From: Ectobius pallidus
Taxonomy: Eukaryota; Arthropoda; Insecta; Blattodea; Ectobiidae
DNA: 64,000 nt
NCBI GenBank assembly: GCA_964059195.1
Contig: CAXKWD010000002.1
Location: 165,546,559-165,610,558 of the forward strand
Direction of reading: 5' to 3'
In this document: one piece after another, positions 53,066-64,000 of the stretch
Layout: every line of letters starts with the position of its first letter
Position numbering within the stretch: the stretch's first letter is position 1
Notes under the pieces: model-generated
What the model saw: only the letters and a program-made list of their open reading frames with translations
Told to the model about the DNA's origin: nothing
The model's database searches: none
Made by a program: the position numbers and the translations under genes

Positions 53066-56000
53066 TCAGTTCCGCACACTCCCAGCATAAAAGAAACTTA
53101 CGGAAATAAAAATAAAATCGACGCTTACGAAAGTTGGCATGGCTGAGAATCCCGGGAAGGCATGCTGCTTCTATAAAAGCGCAGGATTGTATAACAGTGG
53201 GGAAAAAAACAGTTTCAACTGCCTTTGGCATATAAACTTATGTTTCCTCGGAAACACAAGACATTTTTGAGATTATATTGTTAACGTAAAAACAGTATCT
53301 TTTATTCTTGGAGATGAAAATCGCGCAGGATTTTAAAAAACTCGAAATAAAAACGTTTTATCAGCGTACTACATAAATCCTCCCAAATGACAAAAGGCAT
53401 AACTTTTCATTGCGAATATAACCATGTACATCAACAATAAAAATGTACCATAGTTTACGAGATAAAGGCTTTCCAACCGTTGAAAACGCCTCGCACGAAA
53501 AAAGTCATATCGGCAAAAATAACATCTTTTTCAATTCCGCACACTCAAGGCATAAAAGAAACTTTCGGAAATAAAAATAAAATCGACGCTTACGAAAGTT
53601 GGCATGGCAGAGAATCCCGGGAAGGCATGCAGCTTCTATAAAAGCACTGGATTTTATAACAGTGTAAAAAAAACAGTTTCAACTGCCTTTGGCATATAAG
53701 CTTATGTTTCCTCGGAAACACAAGACATTTTTGAGATTATATTGTTAATGTAAAAATATTTTTTATTCTTGGAGATGAAAATCGCGCAGGATTTTAGAAA
53801 AGTCGAAATAAAATCATTTTATCAGCCTATTACATAAAAACTCCCAAGAGACGAACGTCATAACATTTCATTGCGAATAAAACAGTGTACATCAACAATA
53901 AAAATGTACCATAGTTTACGAGATAACGGCTGACGAACCGTTGAAAACGCCTCGCACGAAAAAAGTCATATCGGCAAAAATAACATCCTTTTCAATTCCG
54001 CACACTCCCAGCATAGAAGAAACTTACGGAAATAAAAATAAAATCGACGCTTACGTAAGGTGGCATGGCTGAGAATCCCGGGAAGGCATGCAGCTTCTAT
54101 AAAAGCGCAGGATTGTATAACAGGGGGAAAAAAACAGTTTCATCTGCCTTTGGCATATAAACTTATGTTTCCTCGGAAACACAAGACACTTTTGAGATTA
54201 TATTGTTAATGTAAAAACAATATTTTTTATTCTTGGAGATGAAAATCGCGCAGGATTTTAGAAAAGTCGAAATAAAACCATTTTATCAGCCTATTACATA
54301 AAATCTCCCATGAGACGAACGTCATAACATTTCATTGCGAATAAAAGCGTGTACATCAACAATAAAAATGTACCATAGTTTACGAGATAACGGCTGTCGA
54401 ACCGTTGAAAACGCCTCACACGAAAAGAGTCATATCGGCAAAAATAACATCTTTTACAATTCTGCACACTCTCAGCATAAAAGAAACTTTCGGAAATAAT
54501 AATAAAATCTACGCTTACGGAAGATGGTAGGGCTTAGAATCCCGGGAAGGCATGCAGCTTCTATTAAAGAGCACGATTGTATAAGAGTGGAAAAAGAACA
54601 GTTTCAACTGCTTTGGCATATAAACTTATGTTTCCTCGGAAACACAAGACATTTTTAAGATTATATTGTTAATGTAAAAACAATATTTTTTATTCTTGGA
54701 GATGAAAGTCGCGCAGGATTTTAGAAAAATCGAAATAAAACCATTTTATCAGCCTAGTACATAAAAACTCCCAAGAGACGAACGTCATAACATTTCATTG
54801 CGAATAAAACCGTGTACATCAACAATAAAAATGTACCATAGTTTACGTGATAACGGCTGTCGAACCGTTGAAAACGCCTCGCACGAAAAAAGTCATATCG
54901 GCAGAAATAACATCTTTTTCAGTTCCGCACACTCCCAGCATAAAAGAAACTTACGGAAATAAAAATAAAATCGACGCTTACGAAAGTTGGCATGGCTGAG
55001 AATCCCGGGAAGGCATGCTGCTTCTATAAAAGCGCAGGATTGTATAACAGTGGGGAAAAAAACAGTTTCAACTGCCTTTGGCATATAAACTTATGTTTCC
55101 TCGGAAACACAAGACATTTTTGAGATTATATTGTTAACGTAAAAACAGTATCTTTTATTCTTGGAGATGAAAATCGCGCAGGATTTTAAAAAACTCGAAA
55201 TAAAAACGTTTTATCAGCGTACTACATAAATCCTCCCAAATGACAAAAGGCATAACTTTTCATTGCGAATATAACCATGTACATCAACAATAAAAATGTA
55301 CCATAGTTTACGAGATAAAGGCTTTCGAACCGTTGAAAACGACTCGCACGAAAAAAGTCATATCGGCAAAAATAACATCTTTTTCAATTCCGCACACTCA
55401 CGGCATAAAAGAAACTTTCGGAAATAAAAATAAAATCGACGCTTACGAAAGTTGGCATGGCAGAGAATCCCGGGAAGGCATGCAGCTTCTATAAAAGCAC
55501 TGGATTTTATAACAGTGTAAAAAAAACAGTTTCAACTGCCTTTGGCATATAAGCTTATGTTTCCTCGGAAACACAAGACATTTTTGAGATTATATTGTTA
55601 ATGTAAAAATATTTTTTATTCTTGGAGATGAAAATCGCGCAGGATTTTAGAAAAGTCGAAATAAAATCATTTTATCAGCCTATTACATAAAAACTCCCAA
55701 GAGACGAACGTCATAACATTTCATTGCGAATAAAACCGTGTACATCAACAATAAAAATGTACCATAGTTTACGTGATAACGGCTGTCGAACCGTTGAAAA
55801 CGCCTCGCACGAAAAAAGTCATATCGGCAGAAATAACATCTTTTTCAGTTCCGCACACTCCCAGCATAAAAGAAACTTACGGAAATAAAAATAAAATCGA
55901 CGCTTACGAAAGTTGGCATGGCTGAGAATCCCGGGAAGGCATGCAGCTTCTATAAAAGCGCAGGATTGTATAACAGTGGGGAAAAAAACAGTTTCAACTG

Positions 56001-57235
56001 CCTTTGGCATATAAACTTGTGTTTCCTCGGAAACACAAGACATTTTTGAGATTATATTGTTAACGTAAAAACAGTATCTTTTATTCTTGGAGATGAAAAT
56101 CGCGCAGGATTTTAAAAAACTCGAAATAAAAACGTTTTATCAGCGTACTACATAATTCCTCCCAAATGACAAAAGACATAACTTTTCATTGCGAATATAA
56201 CCATGTACATCAACAATAAAAATGTACCATAGTTTACGAGATAAAGGCTTTCGAACCGTTGAAAACGCCTCGCACGAAAAAAGTCATATCGGCAAAAATA
56301 ACATCTTTTTCAATTCCGCACACTCACGGCATAAAAGAAACTTTCGGAAATAAAAATAAAATCGACGCTTACGAAAGTTGGCATGGCAGAGAATCCCGGG
56401 AAGGCAAGCAGCTTCTATTAAAGCGCAGGATTGTATAAGAGTGGAAAAAGAACAGTTTCAACTGCTTTTGCATATAAACTTATGTTTCCTCGGAAACACA
56501 AGACATTTTTGAGATTATATTGATAATGTAAAAACAATATATTTTATTCTTGGAGATGAAAGTCGCGCAGGATCTCAGAAAAGTCGAAATAAAACCATTT
56601 TATCAGCCTAGTACATAAAAACTCAAAAGAGACGAACGTCATAACATTTCATTGGGAATAAAAGCGTGTACATCAACAATAAAAATGTACCATAGTTTAC
56701 GAGATAACGACTGTCGAACCGTTGAAAACGACTCACACGAAAAAAGTCATATCGGCAAAAATAACATCTTTTACGATTCCGCATACTCACAGCATAAAAG
56801 AAACTTTCGGAAATGAAAATATAATCGACGCTAACGGAGGTTGGCAGGGCTGAGAATCCCGGGAAGGCATGCAGCTTCTATTAAAGCACAGGATTGTATA
56901 AGAGTGCAAAAAGAACAGTTTCAACTGCTTTTGCATATAAACTTATGTCTCCTCGGAAACACAAGACATTTTTAAGATTATATTGTTAATGTAAAAACAA
57001 TATTTTTTAGTCTTGGAGATGAAAGTCGCGCAGGATTTTAGAAAAGTCGAAATAAAACCATTTTATCAGCCTAGTACATAAAAACTCCCAAGAGACGAAC
57101 GTCATAACATTTCATTGCGAATAAAACAGTGTACATCAACAATAAAAATGTACCATAGTTTACGAGATAACGGCTGACGAACCGTTGAAAACGCCTCGCA
57201 CGAAAAAAGTCATATCGGCAAAAATAACATCCTTT
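53066..57235 (+). repeat. 4,170 bp (9-mer) tandem block in array C, copy 2
   Basis: Second copy of 48.9-53.07 kb. Its later part also takes part in the next, overlapping 3,710 bp duplication, which gives the staircase pattern. The CGACTCG variant near 55346 recurs at 59056, so the 3,710 bp event came after this one. Confidence 0.8.
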
Positions 57236-58809
57236 TCAGTTCCGCACACTCCCAGCATAGAAGAAACTTACGGAAATAAAAATAAAATCGACGCTTACGA
57301 AAGGTGGCATGGCTGAGAATCCCGGGAAGGCATGCAGCTTCTATAAAAGCGCAGGATTGTATAACAGGGGGAAAAAAAAACAGTTTCATCTGCCTTTGGC
57401 ATATAAACTTATGTTTCCTCGGAAACACAAGACACTTTTGAGATTATATTGTTAATGTAAAAACAATATTTTTTATTCTTGGAGATGAAAATCGCGCAGG
57501 ATTTTAGAAAAGTCGAAATAAAACCATTTTATCAGCCTATTACATAAAATCTCCCAAGAGACGAACGTCATAACATTTCATTGCGAATAAAAGCGTGTAC
57601 ATCAACAATAAAAATGTACCATAGTTTACGAGATAACGGCTGTCGAACCGTTGAAAACGCCTCACACGAAAAGAGTCATATCGGCAAAAATAACATCTTT
57701 TACAATTCTGCACACTCTCAGCATAAAAGAAACTTTCGGAAATAATAATAAAATCTACGCCTACGGAAGATGGTAGGGCTTAGAATCCCGGGAAGGCATG
57801 CAGCTTCTATTAAAGAGCACGATTGTATAAGAGTGGAAAAAGAACAGTTTCAACTGCTTTTGCATATTAACTTATGTTTCCTCGGAAACGCAAGAAATTT
57901 TTGAGATTATATTGTTAATGTAAAAACAGTATCTTTTATTCTTGGAGATGAAAATCGCGCAGGATTATAGAAAACTCGAAATAAAAACGTTTTACCAGCG
58001 TACTACATAAATCCTCCCAAATGACAAAAGGCATAACTTTTCATTGCGAATATAACCATGTACATCAACAATAAAAATGTACAATAGTTTACGAGATAAA
58101 AGCTTTCGAACCGTTGAAAACGCCTCGCACGAAAAAAGTCATATCGGCAAAAATAACATCTTTTTCAATTCCGCACACTCACGGCATAAAAGATACTTTC
58201 GGAAATAAAAATAAAATCGACGCTTACGAAAGTTGGCATGGCAGAGAATCCCGGGAAGGCATGCAGCTTCTATAAAAGCGCAGGATTTTATAACAGTGTA
58301 AAAAAAACAGTTTCAACTGCCTAAGGCATATAAACTTATGTTTCCTCCGAAACACAAGACATTTTTGAGATTATATTGTTAATGTAAAAACAATATTTTT
58401 TATTCTTGGAGATGAAAGTCGCGCAGGATTTTAGAAAAGTCGAAATAAAACCATTTTATCAGCCTAGTACATAAAAACTCCCAAGAGACGAACGTCATAA
58501 CATTTCATTGCGAATAAAACCGTGTACATCAACAATAAAAATGTACCATAGTTTACGAGATAACGGCTGTCGAAGCGTTGAAAACGCCTCGCACGAAAAT
58601 AGTCATATCGGCAAAAGTAACGTCTTTTACAGTTCCGCACACTCACAGCATAAAAGAAACTTTCGGAAATAAAAATAAAATCGACGCTAACGAAAGTTGA
58701 CAGGGCTGAGTATCCCGGGAAGGCATGCAGCTCCTATAAAAGCGCAGGATTGTATAACAGTGGGGAAAAAAACAGTTTCAACTGCCTTTGGCATAAAAAC
58801 TTATGTTTC
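55100..58809 (+). repeat. 3,710 bp (8-mer) tandem block in array C, copy 1
   Basis: Anchors 55469, 55930, 56395, 56858, 57321, 57787, 58250 and 58714 repeat 3,710 bp later. The left boundary lies between about 55090 and 55277. I noticed no difference between copies at the sites compared. The block contains the five-unit order beginning at anchor 56858. Confidence 0.8.
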
Positions 58810-61800
58810 CTCGGAAACACAAGACATTTTTGAGATTATATTGTTAACGTAAAAACAGTATCTTTTATTCTTGGAGATGAAAATCGCGCAGGATTTTAAA
58901 AAACTCGAAATAAAAACGTTTTATCAGCGTACTACATAAATCCTCCCAAATGACAAAAGGCATAACTTTTCATTGCGAATATAACCATGTACATCAACAA
59001 TAAAAATGTACCATAGTTTACGAGATAAAGGCTTTCGAACCGTTGAAAACGACTCGCACGAAAAAAGTCATATCGGCAAAAATAACATCTTTTTCAATTC
59101 CGCACACTCACGGCATAAAAGAAACTTTCGGAAATAAAAATAAAATCGACGCTTACGAAAGTTGGCATGGCAGAGAATCCCGGGAAGGCATGCAGCTTCT
59201 ATAAAAGCACTGGATTTTATAACAGTGTAAAAAAAACAGTTTCAACTGCCTTTGGCATATAAGCTTATGTTTCCTCGGAAACACAAGACATTTTTGAGAT
59301 TATATTGTTAATGTAAAAATATTTTTTATTCTTGGAGATGAAAATCGCGCAGGATTTTAGAAAAGTCGAAATAAAATCATTTTATCAGCCTATTACATAA
59401 AAACTCCCAAGAGACGAACGTCATAACATTTCATTGCGAATAAAACCGTGTACATCAACAATAAAAATGTACCATAGTTTACGTGATAACGGCTGTCGAA
59501 CCGTTGAAAACGCCTCGCACGAAAAAAGTCATATCGGCAGAAATAACATCTTTTTCAGTTCCGCACACTCCCAGCATAAAAGAAACTTACGGAAATAAAA
59601 ATAAAATCGACGCTTACGAAAGTTGGCATGGCTGAGAATCCCGGGAAGGCATGCAGCTTCTATAAAAGCGCAGGATTGTATAACAGTGGGGAAAAAAACA
59701 GTTTCAACTGCCTTTGGCATATAAACTTGTGTTTCCTCGGAAACACAAGACATTTTTGAGATTATATTGTTAACGTAAAAACAGTATCTTTTATTCTTGG
59801 AGATGAAAATCGCGCAGGATTTTAAAAAACTCGAAATAAAAACGTTTTATCAGCGTACTACATAATTCCTCCCAAATGACAAAAGACATAACTTTTCATT
59901 GCGAATATAACCATGTACATCAACAATAAAAATGTACCATAGTTTACGAGATAAAGGCTTTCGAACCGTTGAAAACGCCTCGCACGAAAAAAGTCATATC
60001 GGCAAAAATAACATCTTTTTCAATTCCGCACACTCACGGCATAAAAGAAACTTTCGGAAATAAAAATAAAATCGACGCTTACGAAAGTTGGCATGGCAGA
60101 GAATCCCGGGAAGGCAAGCAGCTTCTATTAAAGCGCAGGATTGTATAAGAGTGGAAAAAGAACAGTTTCAACTGCTTTTGCATATAAACTTATGTTTCCT
60201 CGGAAACACAAGACATTTTTGAGATTATATTGATAATGTAAAAACAATATATTTTATTCTTGGAGATGAAAGTCGCGCAGGATCTCAGAAAAGTCGAAAT
60301 AAAACCATTTTATCAGCCTAGTACATAAAAACTCAAAAGAGACGAACGTCATAACATTTCATTGGGAATAAAAGCGTGTACATCAACAATAAAAATGTAC
60401 CATAGTTTACGAGATAACGACTGTCGAACCGTTGAAAACGACTCACACGAAAAAAGTCATATCGGCAAAAATAACATCTTTTACGATTCCGCATACTCAC
60501 AGCATAAAAGAAACTTTCGGAAATGAAAATATAATCGACGCTAACGGAGGTTGGCAGGGCTGAGAATCCCGGGAAGGCATGCAGCTTCTATTAAAGCACA
60601 GGATTGTATAAGAGTGCAAAAAGAACAGTTTCAACTGCTTTTGCATATAAACTTATGTCTCCTCGGAAACACAAGACATTTTTAAGATTATATTGTTAAT
60701 GTAAAAACAATATTTTTTAGTCTTGGAGATGAAAGTCGCGCAGGATTTTAGAAAAGTCGAAATAAAACCATTTTATCAGCCTAGTACATAAAAACTCCCA
60801 AGAGACGAACGTCATAACATTTCATTGCGAATAAAACAGTGTACATCAACAATAAAAATGTACCATAGTTTACGAGATAACGGCTGACGAACCGTTGAAA
60901 ACGCCTCGCACGAAAAAAGTCATATCGGCAAAAATAACATCCTTTTCAGTTCCGCACACTCCCAGCATAGAAGAAACTTACGGAAATAAAAATAAAATCG
61001 ACGCTTACGAAAGGTGGCATGGCTGAGAATCCCGGGAAGGCATGCAGCTTCTATAAAAGCGCAGGATTGTATAACAGGGGGAAAAAAAAACAGTTTCATC
61101 TGCCTTTGGCATATAAACTTATGTTTCCTCGGAAACACAAGACACTTTTGAGATTATATTGTTAATGTAAAAACAATATTTTTTATTCTTGGAGATGAAA
61201 ATCGCGCAGGATTTTAGAAAAGTCGAAATAAAACCATTTTATCAGCCTATTACATAAAATCTCCCAAGAGACGAACGTCATAACATTTCATTGCGAATAA
61301 AAGCGTGTACATCAACAATAAAAATGTACCATAGTTTACGAGATAACGGCTGTCGAACCGTTGAAAACGCCTCACACGAAAAGAGTCATATCGGCAAAAA
61401 TAACATCTTTTACAATTCTGCACACTCTCAGCATAAAAGAAACTTTCGGAAATAATAATAAAATCTACGCCTACGGAAGATGGTAGGGCTTAGAATCCCG
61501 GGAAGGCATGCAGCTTCTATTAAAGAGCACGATTGTATAAGAGTGGAAAAAGAACAGTTTCAACTGCTTTTGCATATTAACTTATGTTTCCTCGGAAACG
61601 CAAGAAATTTTTGAGATTATATTGTTAATGTAAAAACAGTATCTTTTATTCTTGGAGATGAAAATCGCGCAGGATTATAGAAAACTCGAAATAAAAACGT
61701 TTTACCAGCGTACTACATAAATCCTCCCAAATGACAAAAGGCATAACTTTTCATTGCGAATATAACCATGTACATCAACAATAAAAATGTACAATAGTTT

Positions 61801-62520
61801 ACGAGATAAAAGCTTTCGAACCGTTGAAAACGCCTCGCACGAAAAAAGTCATATCGGCAAAAATAACATCTTTTTCAATTCCGCACACTCACGGCATAAA
61901 AGATACTTTCGGAAATAAAAATAAAATCGACGCTTACGAAAGTTGGCATGGCAGAGAATCCCGGGAAGGCATGCAGCTTCTATAAAAGCGCAGGATTTTA
62001 TAACAGTGTAAAAAAAACAGTTTCAACTGCCTAAGGCATATAAACTTATGTTTCCTCCGAAACACAAGACATTTTTGAGATTATATTGTTAATGTAAAAA
62101 CAATATTTTTTATTCTTGGAGATGAAAGTCGCGCAGGATTTTAGAAAAGTCGAAATAAAACCATTTTATCAGCCTAGTACATAAAAACTCCCAAGAGACG
62201 AACGTCATAACATTTCATTGCGAATAAAACCGTGTACATCAACAATAAAAATGTACCATAGTTTACGAGATAACGGCTGTCGAAGCGTTGAAAACGCCTC
62301 GCACGAAAATAGTCATATCGGCAAAAGTAACGTCTTTTACAGTTCCGCACACTCACAGCATAAAAGAAACTTTCGGAAATAAAAATAAAATCGACGCTAA
62401 CGAAAGTTGACAGGGCTGAGTATCCCGGGAAGGCATGCAGCTCCTATAAAAGCGCAGGATTGTATAACAGTGGGGAAAAAAACAGTTTCAACTGCCTTTG
62501 GCATAAAAACTTATGTTTCC
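58810..62520 (+). repeat. 3,710 bp (8-mer) tandem block in array C, copy 2
   Basis: Second copy of 55.1-58.8 kb, ending between about 62510 and 62687, where GCGTATATAACC replaces GCGAATATAACC. It passes into the 62.1-64.0 kb block described separately. Confidence 0.8.
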
Positions 62521-64000
62521 TCGGAAACACAAGACATTTTTGAGATTATATTGTTAACGTAAAAACAGTATCTTTTATTCTTGGAGATGAAAATCGCGCA
62601 GGATTTTAAAAAACTCGAAATAAAAACGTTTTATCAGCGTACTACATAAATCCTCCCAAATGACAAAAGGCATAACTTTTCATTGCGTATATAACCATGT
62701 ACATCAACAATAAAAATGTAACATAGTTTACGAGATAAAGGCTTTCGAACCGTTGAAAACGCCTCGCACGAAAAAAGTCACATCGGCAAAAATAACATCT
62801 TTTACAATTCCGCACACTCACAGCATAAAAAACCTTTCGGAAATAAAAATAAAATCGACGCTTACGAAAGTTGGCAGGCTGAGAATCCCAGGAAGGGATG
62901 CAGCTTCTATAAAAGCGGAGGATTGTATAAAAGTGGAAAAAAAAAGTTTCAACTGCCTTTGGCATATAAACTTATGTTTCCTCGTAAACACAAGACATTT
63001 TTGAGATTATATTGTTAATGAAAAACAATATTTTTTATTCTTGGAGATGAAAATCGCGCAGGATTTCAGAAAAGTCGATATAAAACCATTTTATCAGCCT
63101 AGTACATATAAACTCCCAAGAGACGAACGTCATAACATTTCATTGCGAAAAAAAGCGTGTACATCAACAATAAAAATGTACCATAGTTTACGAGATAACG
63201 GCTGTCGAAACGTTGAAAACGACTCACACGAAAAAAGTCATATCGGCAAAAATAACATCTTTTTCAAATCCGCATACTCACAGCATAAAATAAACTTTCG
63301 GAAATAAAACTAAAATCGACGCCAACGGAAGTTGGCAGGGCTGAGAATCCCGGGAAGGCATGCAGCTTCTATTAAAGCGCAGGATAGTATAAGAGTGGAA
63401 AAAGAACAGGTTCAACTGCTTTTGCATATAAACTTATGTTTCCTCGGAAACACAAGACATTTTTGAGATTATATTGTTAATGTAAAAACAATATTTTTTA
63501 TTCTTGGAGATGAAAATCGCGAAGGATTTTACAAAAGTCGATATAAAACCATTTTATCAGCCTAGTACATAAAAACTCCCAAGAGACGAACGTCATAACA
63601 TTTCATTGCGAATAAAACAGTGTACATCAACAATAAAAATGTACCATAGTTTACGAGATAACGGCTGTCGAACCGTTGAAAACGTCTCGCACGAAAAAAG
63701 TCATATCGGCAAAAATAACATCTTTTACAATTCCGCACACTCACAGCATAAAAGAAACTTCGGAAATAAAAATAAAATCGACGATTACGAAAGTTGGCAT
63801 GGCAGAGAATCCCGGGAAGGCAAGCAGCTTCTATTAAAGCGCAGGATTGTATAAAAGTGGACAAAAAACAGTTTCAACTGCCTTTGGCATATAAACTTAT
63901 GTTTCCTCGGAAACACAAGACATTTTTGAGATTATATTGTTAATGTAAAAGCAATATTTTTTATTCTTAAGATGAAAATCGCGCAGGATTTTAGAAAAGT
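62130..64000 (+). repeat. 17,145 bp-offset block in array C, copy 2
   Basis: Matches 44.99-46.86 kb, with the CCCAGG anchor at 62887. It is not a clean copy. Near 62687-62722 it carries GCGTATATAACC and GTAACATAG, shared with 37.67-37.71 kb rather than 45.54 kb, and at 63799-63850 it carries a patch from another subfamily. The block runs off the window. Confidence 0.7.
63799..63850 (+). other. Conversion-like patch inside a satellite unit
   Basis: The partner unit at 46.65-46.71 kb reads GGCAGGGCTGAG, GGAATGCAGC, TCTATAAAAGCGCTGAATTG. Here the unit reads GGCATGGCAGAG, GGCAAGCAGC, TCTATTAAAGCGCAGGATTG. That is the pattern at 52.22-52.27, 56.39-56.44 and 60.10-60.15 kb. Both flanks (GACGATTACG on the left, AAGTGGACAAAAAAC on the right) return to the partner type, so the foreign tract is about 50-70 bp and does not change length. 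Confidence 0.75.

Larger units (their letters stand above)
1..64000. repeat. Satellite DNA array, about 463 bp monomer, fills the window
   Basis: The same unit recurs end to end. I anchored units on CCCGGG and found 139 anchors: 11 in 1-5102, 65 in 5103-34640 and 63 in 34641-64000. Nearly all spacings are 461-466 bp. The exceptions are 458 (near 43.5 kb), 470 (near 18.1 and 27.6 kb), 218 (near 19.5 and 28.9 kb), and the two polarity switches (492 and 491). Two units read CACGGG and two read CCCAGG at the anchor. Units differ by scattered substitutions and 1-8 bp indels and fall into subfamilies. No stretch over 300 bases is outside the repeat. Arrays of this kind are known from eukaryotic heterochromatin. 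I cannot assign a family name or species. Confidence 0.97.
34641..64000 (+). repeat. Array C: satellite block in + orientation, continues beyond the right edge
   Basis: 63 anchors from 35093 to 63811, in the same orientation as A. Variant content differs from A and B. C is rich in TCCTCCCAAATGAC-type units, in the GCCTTTGGCAT ending, and in units with GGTGGCATGGC before the anchor; I saw none of the last in A or B. I saw no CTCTAGAGAC-type unit here. C is built from repeated blocks offset by 3,703, 4,170, 3,710, 13,435 and 17,145 bp. It ends mid-unit at the window edge. Confidence 0.95.

Noticed and set aside
1..64000. CRISPR array or bacterial iteron region
   Set aside because: The repeated unit is about 463 bp with no short constant repeat separated by unique spacers. 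There are no cas or replication genes, and the array is far longer than an iteron cluster.
1..64000. CENP-B box in the monomer
   Set aside because: I looked for the core pattern TTCG-N4-A-N2-CGGG on both strands of typical units and did not find it. The nearby TTCGTTAGCG and TTCCCGGG strings do not fit.
1..64000. Transposon-derived ends or a transposase gene in the unit
   Set aside because: No paired terminal inverted repeats with target duplications bound the unit. The array is head-to-tail within each block, and no transposase-like frame is present.
1..64000. tRNA, rRNA, telomere repeat or simple-sequence tract
   Set aside because: No cloverleaf, conserved rRNA segment or telomere hexamer/pentamer run was seen. 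The only simple tracts are A/T runs below about ten bases inside units.

Overview
The whole 64 kb window is one satellite DNA array. A monomer of about 463 bp, roughly two-thirds A+T by eye, is repeated without interruption. I anchored the monomers on a CCCGGG core (with GCATGC four bases further on) present in nearly every unit and counted 139 anchors. I found no unique sequence, transposon, RNA gene or convincing protein gene. Array size, monomer length and nested higher-order duplications point to eukaryotic constitutive heterochromatin (centromeric, pericentromeric, subtelomeric or a satellite-rich sex/B chromosome). Frequent CpG suggests a genome without heavy cytosine methylation, possibly an invertebrate. 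I do not recognise the monomer and cannot name a species.

Layout. Array A (1-5102) runs in one orientation, defined here as '+'. Array B (5103-34640) is in the opposite orientation. Array C (34641-64000) is '+' again. Both polarity switches are abrupt joins inside monomers, each with 2 bp of microhomology (AT at 5101-5102, GA at 34639-34640). Monomer phase at the two joins does not fit a simple inversion of B.

Fine structure. A and the first part of B form a large near-perfect palindrome: 1-3901 pairs with 7440-11341 and 4364-5102 pairs with 6702-7440. The arms share private indels, the right arm lacks one monomer, and the loop is about 1.6 kb. In B a 9,481 bp block (20 full units plus one 218 bp unit) occurs twice in tandem (about 14.6-24.1 and 24.1-33.6 kb), and I saw no difference between the copies at the sites I compared. 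C is a staircase of newer block duplications: 4,170 bp (9-mer) near 48.9-57.2 kb, 3,710 bp (8-mer) near 55.1-62.5 kb, and a 17,145 bp offset linking 45.0-46.7 kb to 62.2-63.8 kb. A short conversion-like patch lies at 63,799-63,850.

Function. No genes work together here. The plausible biology is structural: the monomer is dense in short dyad symmetries, and the polarity switches could give long hairpin RNA if transcribed across. The recurring 60-108 codon open frames are treated as by-products of the repeat. Duplication boundaries are read by eye and are accurate only to the range given.
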